Assembly: GCA_003523945.1 (NCBI GenBank)
Contig: DOFS01000392.1
Location: 1 to 10,531 of the forward strand
Direction: 5' to 3'
Source of the DNA: Nitrospiraceae bacterium
GTDB taxonomy: Bacteria > Nitrospirota > Nitrospiria > Nitrospirales > UBA8639
DNA length: 10,531 bases
A program made the translations under genes and the position numbers. Every line of letters begins with the position of its first letter. Position 1 is the first letter of the stretch. Below the pieces are notes generated by a model. It was not told where the DNA came from, did not search any database, and was given only the letters and a program-made list of their open reading frames with translations. Of this stretch, positions 1 to 6,973 are shown in pieces.

Positions 1-2
1 GG

Positions 3-470
3 GCCATGATGGAGCTGACTCATGAGTTCGGCCATGGACTCGTGCAACGGAAAGCCCTGGCTGAGCGGCAGAATATTCCCCTGGGTTTTCTAGAAATGAT
101 TTTGCTGTCCTTAAAGAACGCCGGTCTCATCGGGAGTCGCCGTGGTGCCCATGGCGGGGTGTTTTTAATTAAGTCGCCACGGGAAGTCACCTTGGGACAA
201 ATTATTCGTCTTTTGGATGGTCCCCTGGCACCGATTGCCTGTGTGAGTCAGACGGCCTATCAGAAATGCCAGGATTGTCCTCATGCTGCGACGACCACCT
301 GTCCGATTCAACGTATTATGTTGGATGTGCGAAATGCCATTTCGTCAGTCCTTGATCATTATTCGTTGGAAGATTTTGTGTTCCCCCAGAAGCGGGGGCC
401 TTCAAAGAGCATCAAACAAAAACGGGGCTCTCGTGCCACCAAGGTCAAAGCCCCGGTTCATTCATCATAG
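3..470 (+). CDS. Rrf2-family transcriptional regulator, 5' truncated by window edge
   Basis: This is a winged-helix DNA-binding regulator of the Rrf2 family (IscR, NsrR and CymR relatives). The frame is open to the left edge. The first visible residues (AMMEL) match the end of the family's first helix, so roughly a dozen N-terminal residues lie outside; the ATGs at 6 and 9 are internal Met codons. Numbering from the Met at 6, the helix-turn-helix and wing run about residues 13-56, with the family-typical GLI-SRRGAHGGVFL stretch. Four Cys follow (C79, C88, C91, C99), placed where IscR/NsrR-type members bind an Fe-S cluster, so redox or Fe-S sensing is possible but inferred. The C-terminal ~25 residues are rich in Lys and Arg, an unusual tail. 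It ends 45 nt before a DUF2061 gene on the same strand, probably co-transcribed. The specific regulon cannot be read from this fragment. Confidence 0.9.
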   Translation, partial: AMMELTHEFGHGLVQRKALAERQNIPLGFLEMILLSLKNAGLIGSRRGAHGGVFLIKSPREVTLGQIIRLLDGPLAPIACVSQTAYQKCQDCPHAATTTCPIQRIMLDVRNAISSVLDHYSLEDFVFPQKRGPSKSIKQKRGSRATKVKAPVHSS

Positions 471-515
471 GGGAGTTTGTACTGCGAGAGGCCATGTCAA
501 TCATAAGAGGAACAT

Positions 516-737
516 ATGGAAACTCATTGGCGTAGTGTGGTGAAGGGTGTGAGTTGGCGGGCAGTTGGGACGTTGGATACCACTCTTTTGGTGTTTATTT
601 TTTCTGGAGAACTTCTTCTTGCCGCTTCGGTGGGATTAACGGAATTGGTCACAAAAATATTTTTATATTGGGTTCATGAGCGAGTCTGGCAAAAGATACA
701 ATGGGGGCGAATCTATCCGACAACCAGTTCACCCTGA
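516..737 (+). CDS. DUF2061 family small membrane protein
   Basis: The 73-residue protein matches the DUF2061 pattern: a basic N-terminus leading into a SWRAVGTLDT stretch, a first hydrophobic helix (about residues 20-40), a short LTELVTK turn, and the conserved YWVHERVW end. The family is predicted to sit in the inner membrane with two helices; its biochemical role is unknown. The start at 516 is supported by an AAGAGG sequence at 505-510. It lies between the Rrf2 regulator (45 nt upstream) and a DUF423 gene (34 nt downstream), all on the + strand, which suggests one transcript. DUF2061 genes are often found near sulfur-assimilation genes in other bacteria, so the region left of this window may concern cysteine or sulfate metabolism; this is inference. 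Confidence 0.85.
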   Translation: METHWRSVVKGVSWRAVGTLDTTLLVFIFSGELLLAASVGLTELVTKIFLYWVHERVWQKIQWGRIYPTTSSP

Positions 738-771
738 ATGAGATCCCTTTCACCATACAAGGATACATAAT

Positions 772-1182
772 ATGGCACGGCCAATTTTGATGAGTGGGGC
801 GTTGATGGCTCTCCTGGGTGTCGCAATTGGCGCCTTTGGCGCGCATGGACTCAAGCCATTTCTTTCTGAACAGATGTTGACGGTCTTTGAAACCGGTGTG
901 CGGTATCATCTGATCCATGCCTTGGGCATGCTCAGTGCCGGATTGAGTCTGTTGTATGTTCCCCTTCGGCAATTCCGATGGGCCGGTTGGGCATTTTCCT
1001 TGGGCATCGTGTTGTTCTCAGGAAGCCTGTATGTCGTTTCCATTACGGGCGTGCGTGGATTGGGAATTATCACACCTTTTGGTGGCCTGTGTTTTATGGT
1101 GGGGTGGGGCCTGCTGGCCCGGGGCTATTGGAAAGCAATTCCCCCTGAAGGGGCTTCCCTCTCTCCACCCGATACCAAATAG
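772..1182 (+). CDS. DUF423 family membrane protein (YgdD-like)
   Basis: The 136-residue hydrophobic protein carries the DUF423 hallmarks: an N-terminal helix followed by GAFGAHGLKP (about residues 21-30), then FETGVRYHLIHALGM (about residues 39-53). Further membrane helices lie near residues 65-85 and 95-120, with an ITPFGGLCFM stretch in the last. About four membrane segments and this length fit the family, which has no established function. An AAGGA sequence at 759-763 sits 8 nt before the ATG. It is the last gene of the left + strand group. Its TAG stop (1180-1182) directly abuts the stop of the convergent mscS-like gene. Confidence 0.88.
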   Translation: MARPILMSGALMALLGVAIGAFGAHGLKPFLSEQMLTVFETGVRYHLIHALGMLSAGLSLLYVPLRQFRWAGWAFSLGIVLFSGSLYVVSITGVRGLGIITPFGGLCFMVGWGLLARGYWKAIPPEGASLSPPDTK

Positions 1183-2133
1183 TCAAGACGCCTCCGGCCT
1201 TGATTGAGGGGGTGATGTCTTCGGCTGAGAAGGGGTGTTTGTGACGATGAATGGGGGGCTGGCTTCTCCCATATACAGCGTTCGATGGGGAAAGGGAATT
1301 TCAATTCCATTTTTATCAAAGGCTTTTTTCAAGCGTCGACGATATTCTCTCCCTACCATCCATTGCTTGATGGGTAGCGTTTTCAATCGGGCTTTAATGA
1401 CGACCTCCGATTCCCCGAAGTCGTCTACTCCCAATATTTCAATGGGTTCGAGAATGTTTGGTCCTACCTCCGGGTCCGCTTGTAAATCCTTGCCTACCTC
1501 CTTCATGACGGAAGATACCCGATCGGTATCTTCTTTATAGGCTACACCTATATTCATGACATAGAATGACCAGTCTTTGCTCATGTTGGCGAGGGTCGTG
1601 ACGGTGCCATTCGGAAAAATATGAACGGTTCCTGACAGGTCGCGTAGGGTAATGGTCCGGAAACTGATGGCTTCGACTAAGCCACCGGTTCCATTCACCA
1701 CTGCCACATCGCCAACCCGTACCTGGTTTTCTAAGATCATAAAAAATCCATTGATGACATCCCGGACCAGATTTTGTGCGCCAAAGCCGACAGCCAGTCC
1801 CACGATGCCCGCACTGGCGATAATGGGTGTGATATCCAAACCTATCTGATCCAATCCCATCACCACGGCAACGACCCAGACCAACGTGAGGCAAATGGTC
1901 AGAAGCAAGCCGATGAGGGTTTTAACCCGTTTTTCAGCGGCTAACTGGTTCTTATCATCGTTTTCCCTTATGGTGAGTAAGAAGATCTCGAGCCTGTGCA
2001 GGCCGAAACGAACGGCACGTATGCCGATGTATGCGACAACTCCGATAAGAAGGAGGCGCAGGCTGGCTTCCATCATGGTGAGGGACTTGGCTGCGAGAAA
2101 TGGAGTGAGTTTTTCAAAAACAAAAGATTCCAT
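1183..2133 (-). CDS. MscS-family mechanosensitive ion channel
   Basis: The 316-residue protein is a small-conductance mechanosensitive channel homologue that would open under membrane tension to release solutes in hypo-osmotic shock. Two N-terminal membrane helices (about residues 23-45 and 72-94) are followed by the pore-lining TM3 at about 103-137, with the strongly conserved VGLAVGFGAQNLVRDVING stretch. The beta domain follows, with IFPNGTV near 172-178, and then the alpha/beta domain ending in IPFPHRTLYMG (about 279-289). The length is close to E. coli MscS plus a Pro-rich C-terminal tail of about 25 residues. A perfect AGGAGG (2140-2145 on the complement) lies 6 nt upstream and fixes the start; an overlapping ATG at 2137 is out of frame. 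It is transcribed alone, convergent with DUF423 and divergent from the nitrogen block. Confidence 0.93.
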   Translation of the reverse strand: MESFVFEKLTPFLAAKSLTMMEASLRLLLIGVVAYIGIRAVRFGLHRLEIFLLTIRENDDKNQLAAEKRVKTLIGLLLTICLTLVWVVAVVMGLDQIGLDITPIIASAGIVGLAVGFGAQNLVRDVINGFFMILENQVRVGDVAVVNGTGGLVEAISFRTITLRDLSGTVHIFPNGTVTTLANMSKDWSFYVMNIGVAYKEDTDRVSSVMKEVGKDLQADPEVGPNILEPIEILGVDDFGESEVVIKARLKTLPIKQWMVGREYRRRLKKAFDKNGIEIPFPHRTLYMGEASPPFIVTNTPSQPKTSPPQSRPEAS

Positions 2134-2376
2134 CCATGACCTCCTAAAAGTAAATGTTCAGTTGGTTGAAAGCCTGAAACAACCCCAGGCACATGTGAGG
2201 AACTGAGGCCGAGTAGAAATACTATTCTTTCAAGAGATTGCAGGATTGGCAAGCACAAGGGGACCGCGAGCTCCTGATACGTCCACTATTTGGACAGGGA
2301 AGTATGAAGAAGGCATCTCGCCTGTTTTTAAAGTCCCCTCTTTCCTTAGAAGTTCGCGTTTATTTTTGTGATTCTC
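2134..2376. other. Non-coding upstream region of mscS, left of the nitrogen-operon promoter
   Basis: No credible gene is seen here. On the complement, a TTGCCA (2252-2247) with 17-nt spacing to AAGAAT (2229-2224) could be the mscS-type gene's promoter, which would leave a leader of about 85 nt; this is weak. Small hairpins are possible: GCCTG/CAGGC at 2172-2190 and GTCCA-ctatt-TGGAC at 2281-2295. A minus-strand open frame of 80 codons at 2230-2472 resembles no family I know and runs through the RNA leader described next, so I do not call it. Confidence 0.5.
2311..2329 (+). terminator. Weak terminator-like hairpin
   Basis: AGGC (2311-2314) and GCCT (2320-2323) can pair around a 5-nt loop ATCTC and are followed by G and five T (2325-2329). 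The stem is only 4 bp and no transcript is evident upstream on this strand, so this may be chance or the end of a short undetected RNA. Confidence 0.2.
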
Positions 2377-2405
2377 TTGACACATGAAGGATTGGGTGGT
2401 AAATA
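2377..2405 (+). promoter_or_regulatory. Sigma70-type promoter for the nitrogen block
   Basis: A perfect -35 hexamer TTGACA lies at 2377-2382. After a 17-nt spacer comes TAAATA at 2400-2405 as a partial -10. Transcription would start near 2412, about 15 nt before the first leader hairpin, so the whole tandem-hairpin and terminator structure would lie in the transcript. The -10 matches consensus only partly, so the exact start is uncertain. The agreement between promoter position and leader structure strengthens the call. Confidence 0.6.
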
Positions 2406-2411
2406 TTTCCC

Positions 2412-2513
2412 TAAATTGGTCGTCTAGGACAACGAAGTCCATGTGAACGACCTCACAAAAGAACTCGGACAATGAAGTCCTCAGCCAAAAATTTTGGTTG
2501 GGGATTTTTTTTT
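2412..2513 (+). ncRNA. Candidate ANTAR-responsive tandem-hexaloop leader RNA
   Basis: Two nearly identical 14-nt hairpins are seen: GGAC-AACGAA-GTCC (2427-2440) and GGAC-AATGAA-GTCC (2467-2480), differing at one loop base. Both have 4-bp stems, a C-G closing pair and a hexaloop with A at position 1 and G at position 4. That is the known recognition pattern of ANTAR-domain RNA-binding antiterminators (NasR, AmiR, EutV). The 26-nt linker can form a third hairpin, TGTGA-ACGACC-TCACA (2442-2457), whose loop lacks G4. The 3' strand of the second hairpin overlaps the 5' arm of a terminator (see next entry). ANTAR binding should therefore stabilise the hairpins and allow read-through into porin-amt-glnB-amt-glnA. 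The pattern exists only on the + strand, facing the nitrogen genes. No ANTAR protein is encoded in the window. The leader start is inferred from the promoter. Confidence 0.72.
2474..2513 (+). terminator. Intrinsic terminator in the leader, overlapping hairpin P2
   Basis: The stem pairs 2478-2489 with 2493-2504. The core is the near-palindrome CCAAAAATTTTGG (2485-2497), extended outward by G-U, A-U, C-G, U-G, C-G, C-G and U-A pairs. Up to four further weak pairs are possible with the T-tract (2474-2477 with 2505-2508). Nine T follow at 2505-2513. It stands about 70-100 nt before the porin start and ends no upstream gene, so it is an attenuator. Its base uses TCC of 2478-2480, the 3' strand of hairpin P2, so terminator and P2 cannot form together. 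Confidence 0.82.
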
Positions 2514-2603
2514 GCCTTTTTAGGCCAAAAGCAAGGTGGTGCTAAACAATCCTAGTCGTTTCCTGCCAGGTGCGACTTTCAAATCATGGAGGGACGAATG
2601 ATT

Positions 2604-2608
2604 GGAGG
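2604..2608 (+). promoter_or_regulatory. RBS deciding the porin start
   Basis: GGAGG lies 7 nt before the ATG at 2616. In-frame ATGs at 2586 (no RBS) and 2598 (GGAGGG only 4 nt upstream) are less well placed. The 2616 start gives a compact signal peptide. Confidence 0.6.
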
Positions 2609-2615
2609 CTTATTG

Positions 2616-3821
2616 ATGAAATTCATTTTTCATGGAAAACGTCAAGGTAGGATGCGGACCGGGTTTTTAACCTTCTGTTTAGCGCTGGTGCTGATTATTG
2701 GTGGATCGAATCTAAGCCATGCAGCCGTATTATCCAAGGAGGATTTCAACCTCTATGGGTATGTGGATGCGTCATACACTCAAAACTTTAACAATCCTAA
2801 AAATTCGGGCCCCAATGCGAATCATTTGCGCATTTTTGACGGAGATTCCAATTCGTTCAGGCCGAATATGGCGCAGTTGGTCTTTGAAAAAGAAGGGACG
2901 AACGGGACCAATGCGGTGGAACGGGCCGGATTTCGAGTCAAATTAGATGTGGGAGAAGACGCCCAATTTACGGGCGGAAGGACGGGAGACGATTTTGACT
3001 TTCAGGAATTATATGCGCAGTTTGTGGCCTCGATCGGCAATGGATTGGATATTCGGATCGGCCGAATGAATACCTTGGTGGGGTATGAGGTCATTGAGAG
3101 CCCCTTCAATCCGAATTTTTCCCGGTCCTGGTTGTTTGGATTGGGGCAGCCCTTTACCACGACCGGTATCCGGCTTTTGTATCCCTTTACCGATAAGTTG
3201 ACGGTGGCAGTGGGCGCCATCAATTCCTTTACCGGATTAACGGAGGATAACAATTCGGCCAAATCCCTGGAAGGACTGATTTCATATAGCCCAACTGAAC
3301 AGGTTGGAATAAATGTGTATGGTTTTTTTGGAAGAGAAAGTTCCAATACGGCACCTGGTGCAGGGAAACGGGCCCTTATCGGGAGTTACGTGACCTTCCA
3401 AGCCACCGAGCAATTAGGTTTTGTGGTGGAAGGGTATTATGCCAATCAGGAGAATGGGAGTGGGATCAGTTCGGGCCGAAATGCCCGGTGGAACGGGGCA
3501 GCAGGTTATGCCATTTATGATTTTGATGATCAGTGGGGAGTGCGAGTCCGTGGAGAAATTTTCGAGGACGCGGGAGGCGAGACGAGTTGTTTGGGGACGG
3601 CCGGATCCGGCGGAAACGCGAATGCCTGCACCGTTTCGGCCCCGATCGCGCAAACCCTTTGGGAGACCACGGTGACTCTTCAGTATAAGCCGGCTCCCTC
3701 GCTGATCACGCGTTTAGAATTCCGGTATGACAAATCCAATAGAAACGTCTTTCTGGATGGGTCCAATACGTTCACCAATAATCAACAAACACTGGCAGCT
3801 GAAGCCATTTTCCTCTTTTAA
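2616..3821 (+). CDS. Outer-membrane beta-barrel porin, BBP2-like
   Basis: The 401-residue protein starts with a signal peptide: basic residues up to about position 14, a hydrophobic core at about 16-30, and a likely cut after SHA at residue 36. The mature part opens with DFNLYGYVDASYTQNF and continues with alternating polar and aromatic strands, including GFRVKLDVGEDA, DFQELYAQF, GLDIRIGRMNTLVGYEVIESP and FTTTGIRL. These match the putative beta-barrel porin-2 (BBP2, OmpL-like) family as I know it. It ends in Phe, as many outer-membrane barrels do. The substrate is unknown; as first gene of an ammonium uptake and assimilation block, with amt starting 24 nt after its stop, it may help small nitrogen compounds cross the outer membrane (inference). 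A start at 2586 or 2598 would add 10 or 6 residues. A short AT-rich palindrome spans the stop codon (3813-3827). Confidence 0.85.
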   Translation: MKFIFHGKRQGRMRTGFLTFCLALVLIIGGSNLSHAAVLSKEDFNLYGYVDASYTQNFNNPKNSGPNANHLRIFDGDSNSFRPNMAQLVFEKEGTNGTNAVERAGFRVKLDVGEDAQFTGGRTGDDFDFQELYAQFVASIGNGLDIRIGRMNTLVGYEVIESPFNPNFSRSWLFGLGQPFTTTGIRLLYPFTDKLTVAVGAINSFTGLTEDNNSAKSLEGLISYSPTEQVGINVYGFFGRESSNTAPGAGKRALIGSYVTFQATEQLGFVVEGYYANQENGSGISSGRNARWNGAAGYAIYDFDDQWGVRVRGEIFEDAGGETSCLGTAGSGGNANACTVSAPIAQTLWETTVTLQYKPAPSLITRLEFRYDKSNRNVFLDGSNTFTNNQQTLAAEAIFLF

Positions 3822-3845
3822 AAAGAGTTAGAAGGAGCGGAAACG

Positions 3846-5159
3846 ATGAACGCCTGTATTGAAAAAGCCAGTAGAAGGATGGTTGGTGGATTCATGAGTC
3901 TCCTGGTATTGAGCGGCCTGGGCTCACCGGTGTGGGCTCAGGATGGGGGAGTGCCGCAACTCAATGCCGGCGATACGGGGTGGGTCTTAATGTCCACGGT
4001 ATTGGTGTTAGCCATGATTATCCCGGGATTGGCCCTGTTTTATGGCGGCATGGTTCGGAGTAAAAATGTTTTAAGTACCATGATGCATAGCTTTATTGCG
4101 GTCTGTCTGGTCAGTATCGTGTGGGTGTTCTGGGGCTATAGTCTGGCCTTTGCTCCCGATGTGGGAGGCGTCATTGGGAACCTGAAGTGGGTAGGATTGA
4201 TGGGGGTGGGCCCCGAACCGCTTGAAGGATCGACGATTCCCCATTTGGCATTCATGGTGTTTCAGCTCATGTTTGCGGCGATTACCGTGGCGCTCATCAG
4301 CGGCGCGATAGCCGAGCGCATGAAATTTAGTGCCTTCGTGTTGTTCGCGGTGTTATGGGTCACGTTTATTTATGCGCCACTGGCCCATTGGGTGTGGGGA
4401 GGTGGATGGCTGGCGGAGTTAGGCGACTTAGATTTTGCCGGTGGAACGGTCGTCCATATTAGTTCGGGTGTGGCTGCGTTAGCCTGCGCGCTTGTCTTAG
4501 GAAAACGGCACGGATATGGTACTGAGAATATGAGCCCCCATAATCTGCCGTTTACTGTCATCGGGGCCAGTTTATTGTGGATCGGCTGGTTTGGTTTTAA
4601 TGCGGGAAGTGCGCTGGCGGCTGATGGAGTGGCGGCCAGTGCATTCGTGGCCACGCATGTGGCGACCGCTGCCGGAGCATTAGCCTGGGTTGGGGTTGAG
4701 TGGAGCTATCGAGGACGGCCGACCATTTTGGGCGCCGCCAGTGGCGCCGTGGCAGGTCTGGTGGCCATCACGCCAGCCGCCGGCTATGTTGAGCCGGTAT
4801 CGGCTATTGTCATAGGCTTGGGCGGAGGCGGGGTCTGTTATCTTGGTGTGTTTTTAAAACATAAGCTGGGCTATGATGATGCGTTGGATGTGCTCGGCAT
4901 CCATGGCATTGGAGGAACATGGGGGGCAATGGCCACCGGGTTATTTGCCAGCATCGGTGGTGGCACCGGGCTCTTTTTTGGAAATCCCGGTCAGGTGCTC
5001 ATTCAAGCGATTGGAGTTGGCGCAACCTGGGTGTTCTCATTTGTCGGTACGTATCTCATTCTCAAACTCGTTGACGGCACGATCGGCTTACGAGTCAATC
5101 GGGAAGACGAAGTGCTCGGATTAGATCTCACCCAGCACCGGGAACGGGCCTATGGATAA
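3846..5159 (+). CDS. amt: Ammonium transporter, Amt/AmtB family (first copy)
   Basis: This 437-residue protein moves ammonium across the inner membrane as a trimer. A signal peptide (cut near WAQ, residue 31) precedes eleven expected membrane helices, beginning GWVLMSTVLVLAMIIPGLALF. Key Amt residues are visible: the outer-gate Phe in VFQLMFA (F139), W184 in HWVWGGGWL, the structural Asp in LDFAGG (D196), and the twin pore His in VVHISSG (H204) and GIHGIGG (H353). The C-terminal tail GLRVNREDEVLGLDLTQH...AY matches the cytosolic segment that contacts P-II. AAGGAG (3832-3837) lies 8 nt before the ATG. It is co-directional with the porin (24 nt gap) and followed 116 nt later by a P-II gene, the classic Amt-GlnK pairing. 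It is closely similar to the second amt at 5660 and of equal length. Confidence 0.96.
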   Translation: MNACIEKASRRMVGGFMSLLVLSGLGSPVWAQDGGVPQLNAGDTGWVLMSTVLVLAMIIPGLALFYGGMVRSKNVLSTMMHSFIAVCLVSIVWVFWGYSLAFAPDVGGVIGNLKWVGLMGVGPEPLEGSTIPHLAFMVFQLMFAAITVALISGAIAERMKFSAFVLFAVLWVTFIYAPLAHWVWGGGWLAELGDLDFAGGTVVHISSGVAALACALVLGKRHGYGTENMSPHNLPFTVIGASLLWIGWFGFNAGSALAADGVAASAFVATHVATAAGALAWVGVEWSYRGRPTILGAASGAVAGLVAITPAAGYVEPVSAIVIGLGGGGVCYLGVFLKHKLGYDDALDVLGIHGIGGTWGAMATGLFASIGGGTGLFFGNPGQVLIQAIGVGATWVFSFVGTYLILKLVDGTIGLRVNREDEVLGLDLTQHRERAYG

Positions 5160-5254
5160 TGCATGAAAGCGAGGTGTGATCGTAACGAGAGCCATGATGA
5201 ATATTAGGAGCCGGTATCCCGCGATGACTGCAGGCGTTTCTCAGGGTGTGTTAA

Positions 5255-5614
<360 letters not shown>

Positions 5615-5649
5615 CCATTGACCACCATACCAAATCACCTGTTGGCTCG

Positions 5650-5655
5650 AGGAGG
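5650..5655 (+). promoter_or_regulatory. RBS deciding the second amt start
   Basis: AGGAGG lies 4 nt before the ATG at 5660. The only upstream in-frame alternative is a TTG at 5618 without an RBS. The 5660 start gives a normal signal peptide and a length equal to the first Amt. Confidence 0.7.
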
Positions 5656-5659
5656 GGAA

Positions 5660-6973
5660 ATGAAGCTGTTCATTCCACGTCGGATGATTGGAACCTTGAC
5701 CGGATTGGTGTGTTGGATGAGTCTGATTCAACCATTGGTTGTTTGGGCGGAGGAGGGTAATCTGCTCCAGATTGATACGGGTGATACGGCTTGGCTTTTA
5801 ATATCTTCCGCGTTGGTCTTGTGTATGGCTATTCCTGGACTGGCCTTATTTTACGGTGGATTAGTCCGCAGAAAAAATGTGCTGGGGACCATAATGCATA
5901 CGATGGTGATTGTGTGTCTGGTGAGCCTGCTCTGGGTGCTATGCGGATATAGTTTAGCGTTTGGCCCTGATGTGGGCGGGGTGATTGGGGGGCTTGAGTG
6001 GATTGGGCTTCATGGTGTGGGTTTAGAACCAAGTAACACCTATGCGCCAACGGTTCCGCATCAACTCTTTATGATCTTTCAGCTCATGTTTGCAGGCATT
6101 ACCGTCGCGCTCATCACCGGGAGTTTCGCTGAGCGGATGAAGTTTAAAGCGCTCCTGTTATTTTCGGTCTTCTGGTCGCTTTTGATTTATGCGCCGCTGG
6201 CGCATTGGGTGTGGGGTGGAGGGTGGTTAGCCCAGCTGGGAGCTTTGGATTTTGCCGGCGGGGCTGTCGTCCACATTTCTTCCGGATTCGGGGCATTGGT
6301 CTGTGCGGTGATGCTTGGGAAACGCAAAGGATTTGGAAGCGAACCGATGCCTCCCCATAATTTGCCCATGACGGTTCTGGGGACGGGACTTCTCTGGTTC
6401 GGGTGGTTTGGGTTTAACGCGGGAAGTGCGTTAGCAGCGAACAGTGTCGCAGTCGCGGCGTTTCTGGCCACTCACACCGCTGCTTCGGCAGGGGGACTCA
6501 GTTGGATGGTGGCTGAATGGGTCCACCGGGGAAAACCAACCGTATTGGGGGTGGCCAGTGGGGTGGTCGCGGGCTTGGCCACGGTGACTCCTGCTGCAGG
6601 ATTTATTGGGCCGATGTCCGCCCTCTGTATCGGTCTTTTGGCCGGGACCGTCTGCTATATCGCCGTCGTATGGAAAATGCGTTTGGGGTATGATGATTCG
6701 CTTGATGTCGTGGGCATTCATGGCGTGGGTGGGTTTACGGGCATATTAGCGACAGGGTTGTTTGCCTCAATTGGGGCTCAGGGTTTGTTTTTCGGGAACC
6801 CCGGTCAGTTTGGTATACAAGTCGTATTGGCTTTGGTAACCTTATCGTTTTCTGTCATCGGGACCTATCTTGTTCTTAAAATAGTGGACATGACGGTAGG
6901 GCTGAGAGTCTCCGATCAGGACGAAGAAATCGGGTTGGACCTCAGTCAACACAATGAGCGAGCCTATTCCTAA
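5660..6973 (+). CDS. amt: Ammonium transporter, Amt/AmtB family (second copy)
   Basis: This 437-residue paralogue of the upstream Amt starts with a signal peptide MKLFIPRRMIGT... (cut near VWA, residue 30). It keeps the gate Phe in IFQLMFA (F140), W185, D197 in LDFAGG, and the twin pore His H205 (VVHISSG) and H354 (GIHGVGG). The tail GLRVSDQDEEIGLDLSQH...AY again suits P-II binding. It diverges from copy one mainly in the signal peptide, some membrane helices (for example LLFSVFWSLLIYAPL versus VLFAVLWVTFIYAPL) and the periplasmic loop near 121-132, where NTYAPT stands in an insertion-prone position. Both copies look active. The gene starts 45 nt after P-II and ends 142 nt before glnA. The copies may differ in affinity or in response to P-II, but the sequence alone does not show this. 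Confidence 0.96.
   Translation: MKLFIPRRMIGTLTGLVCWMSLIQPLVVWAEEGNLLQIDTGDTAWLLISSALVLCMAIPGLALFYGGLVRRKNVLGTIMHTMVIVCLVSLLWVLCGYSLAFGPDVGGVIGGLEWIGLHGVGLEPSNTYAPTVPHQLFMIFQLMFAGITVALITGSFAERMKFKALLLFSVFWSLLIYAPLAHWVWGGGWLAQLGALDFAGGAVVHISSGFGALVCAVMLGKRKGFGSEPMPPHNLPMTVLGTGLLWFGWFGFNAGSALAANSVAVAAFLATHTAASAGGLSWMVAEWVHRGKPTVLGVASGVVAGLATVTPAAGFIGPMSALCIGLLAGTVCYIAVVWKMRLGYDDSLDVVGIHGVGGFTGILATGLFASIGAQGLFFGNPGQFGIQVVLALVTLSFSVIGTYLVLKIVDMTVGLRVSDQDEEIGLDLSQHNERAYS

Noticed and set aside
2230..2472. 80-codon open frame on the minus strand
   Set aside because: It resembles no protein family I know and runs antisense through the promoter and tandem-hairpin leader, which explain the sequence better.
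2427..2480. Tandem GGACAAYGAAGTCC as DNA operators or the start of a repeat array
   Set aside because: Only two copies exist and the bases between them do not repeat. The dyads with fixed A1/G4 loops and an overlapping terminator fit an RNA switch better; a DNA operator role is not fully excluded.
2501..2516. GG-N10-GC spacing resembling a sigma54 -24/-12 promoter before the porin gene
   Set aside because: Only GG and TTGC match; the rest is a T-run that is better explained as the tail of the intrinsic terminator. A good sigma70-type promoter exists upstream.
3813..3827. Palindrome CTCTTTTAAAAAGAG across the porin stop codon as a terminator
   Set aside because: It is A/T-rich with almost no loop, lacks a T-tract, and amt starts 24 nt later with a good RBS, so termination here is unlikely.
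5618..5659. Upstream TTG start for the second amt (14 extra residues)
   Set aside because: No RBS precedes it; the ATG at 5660 has AGGAGG, a normal signal peptide and the same protein length as the first Amt.
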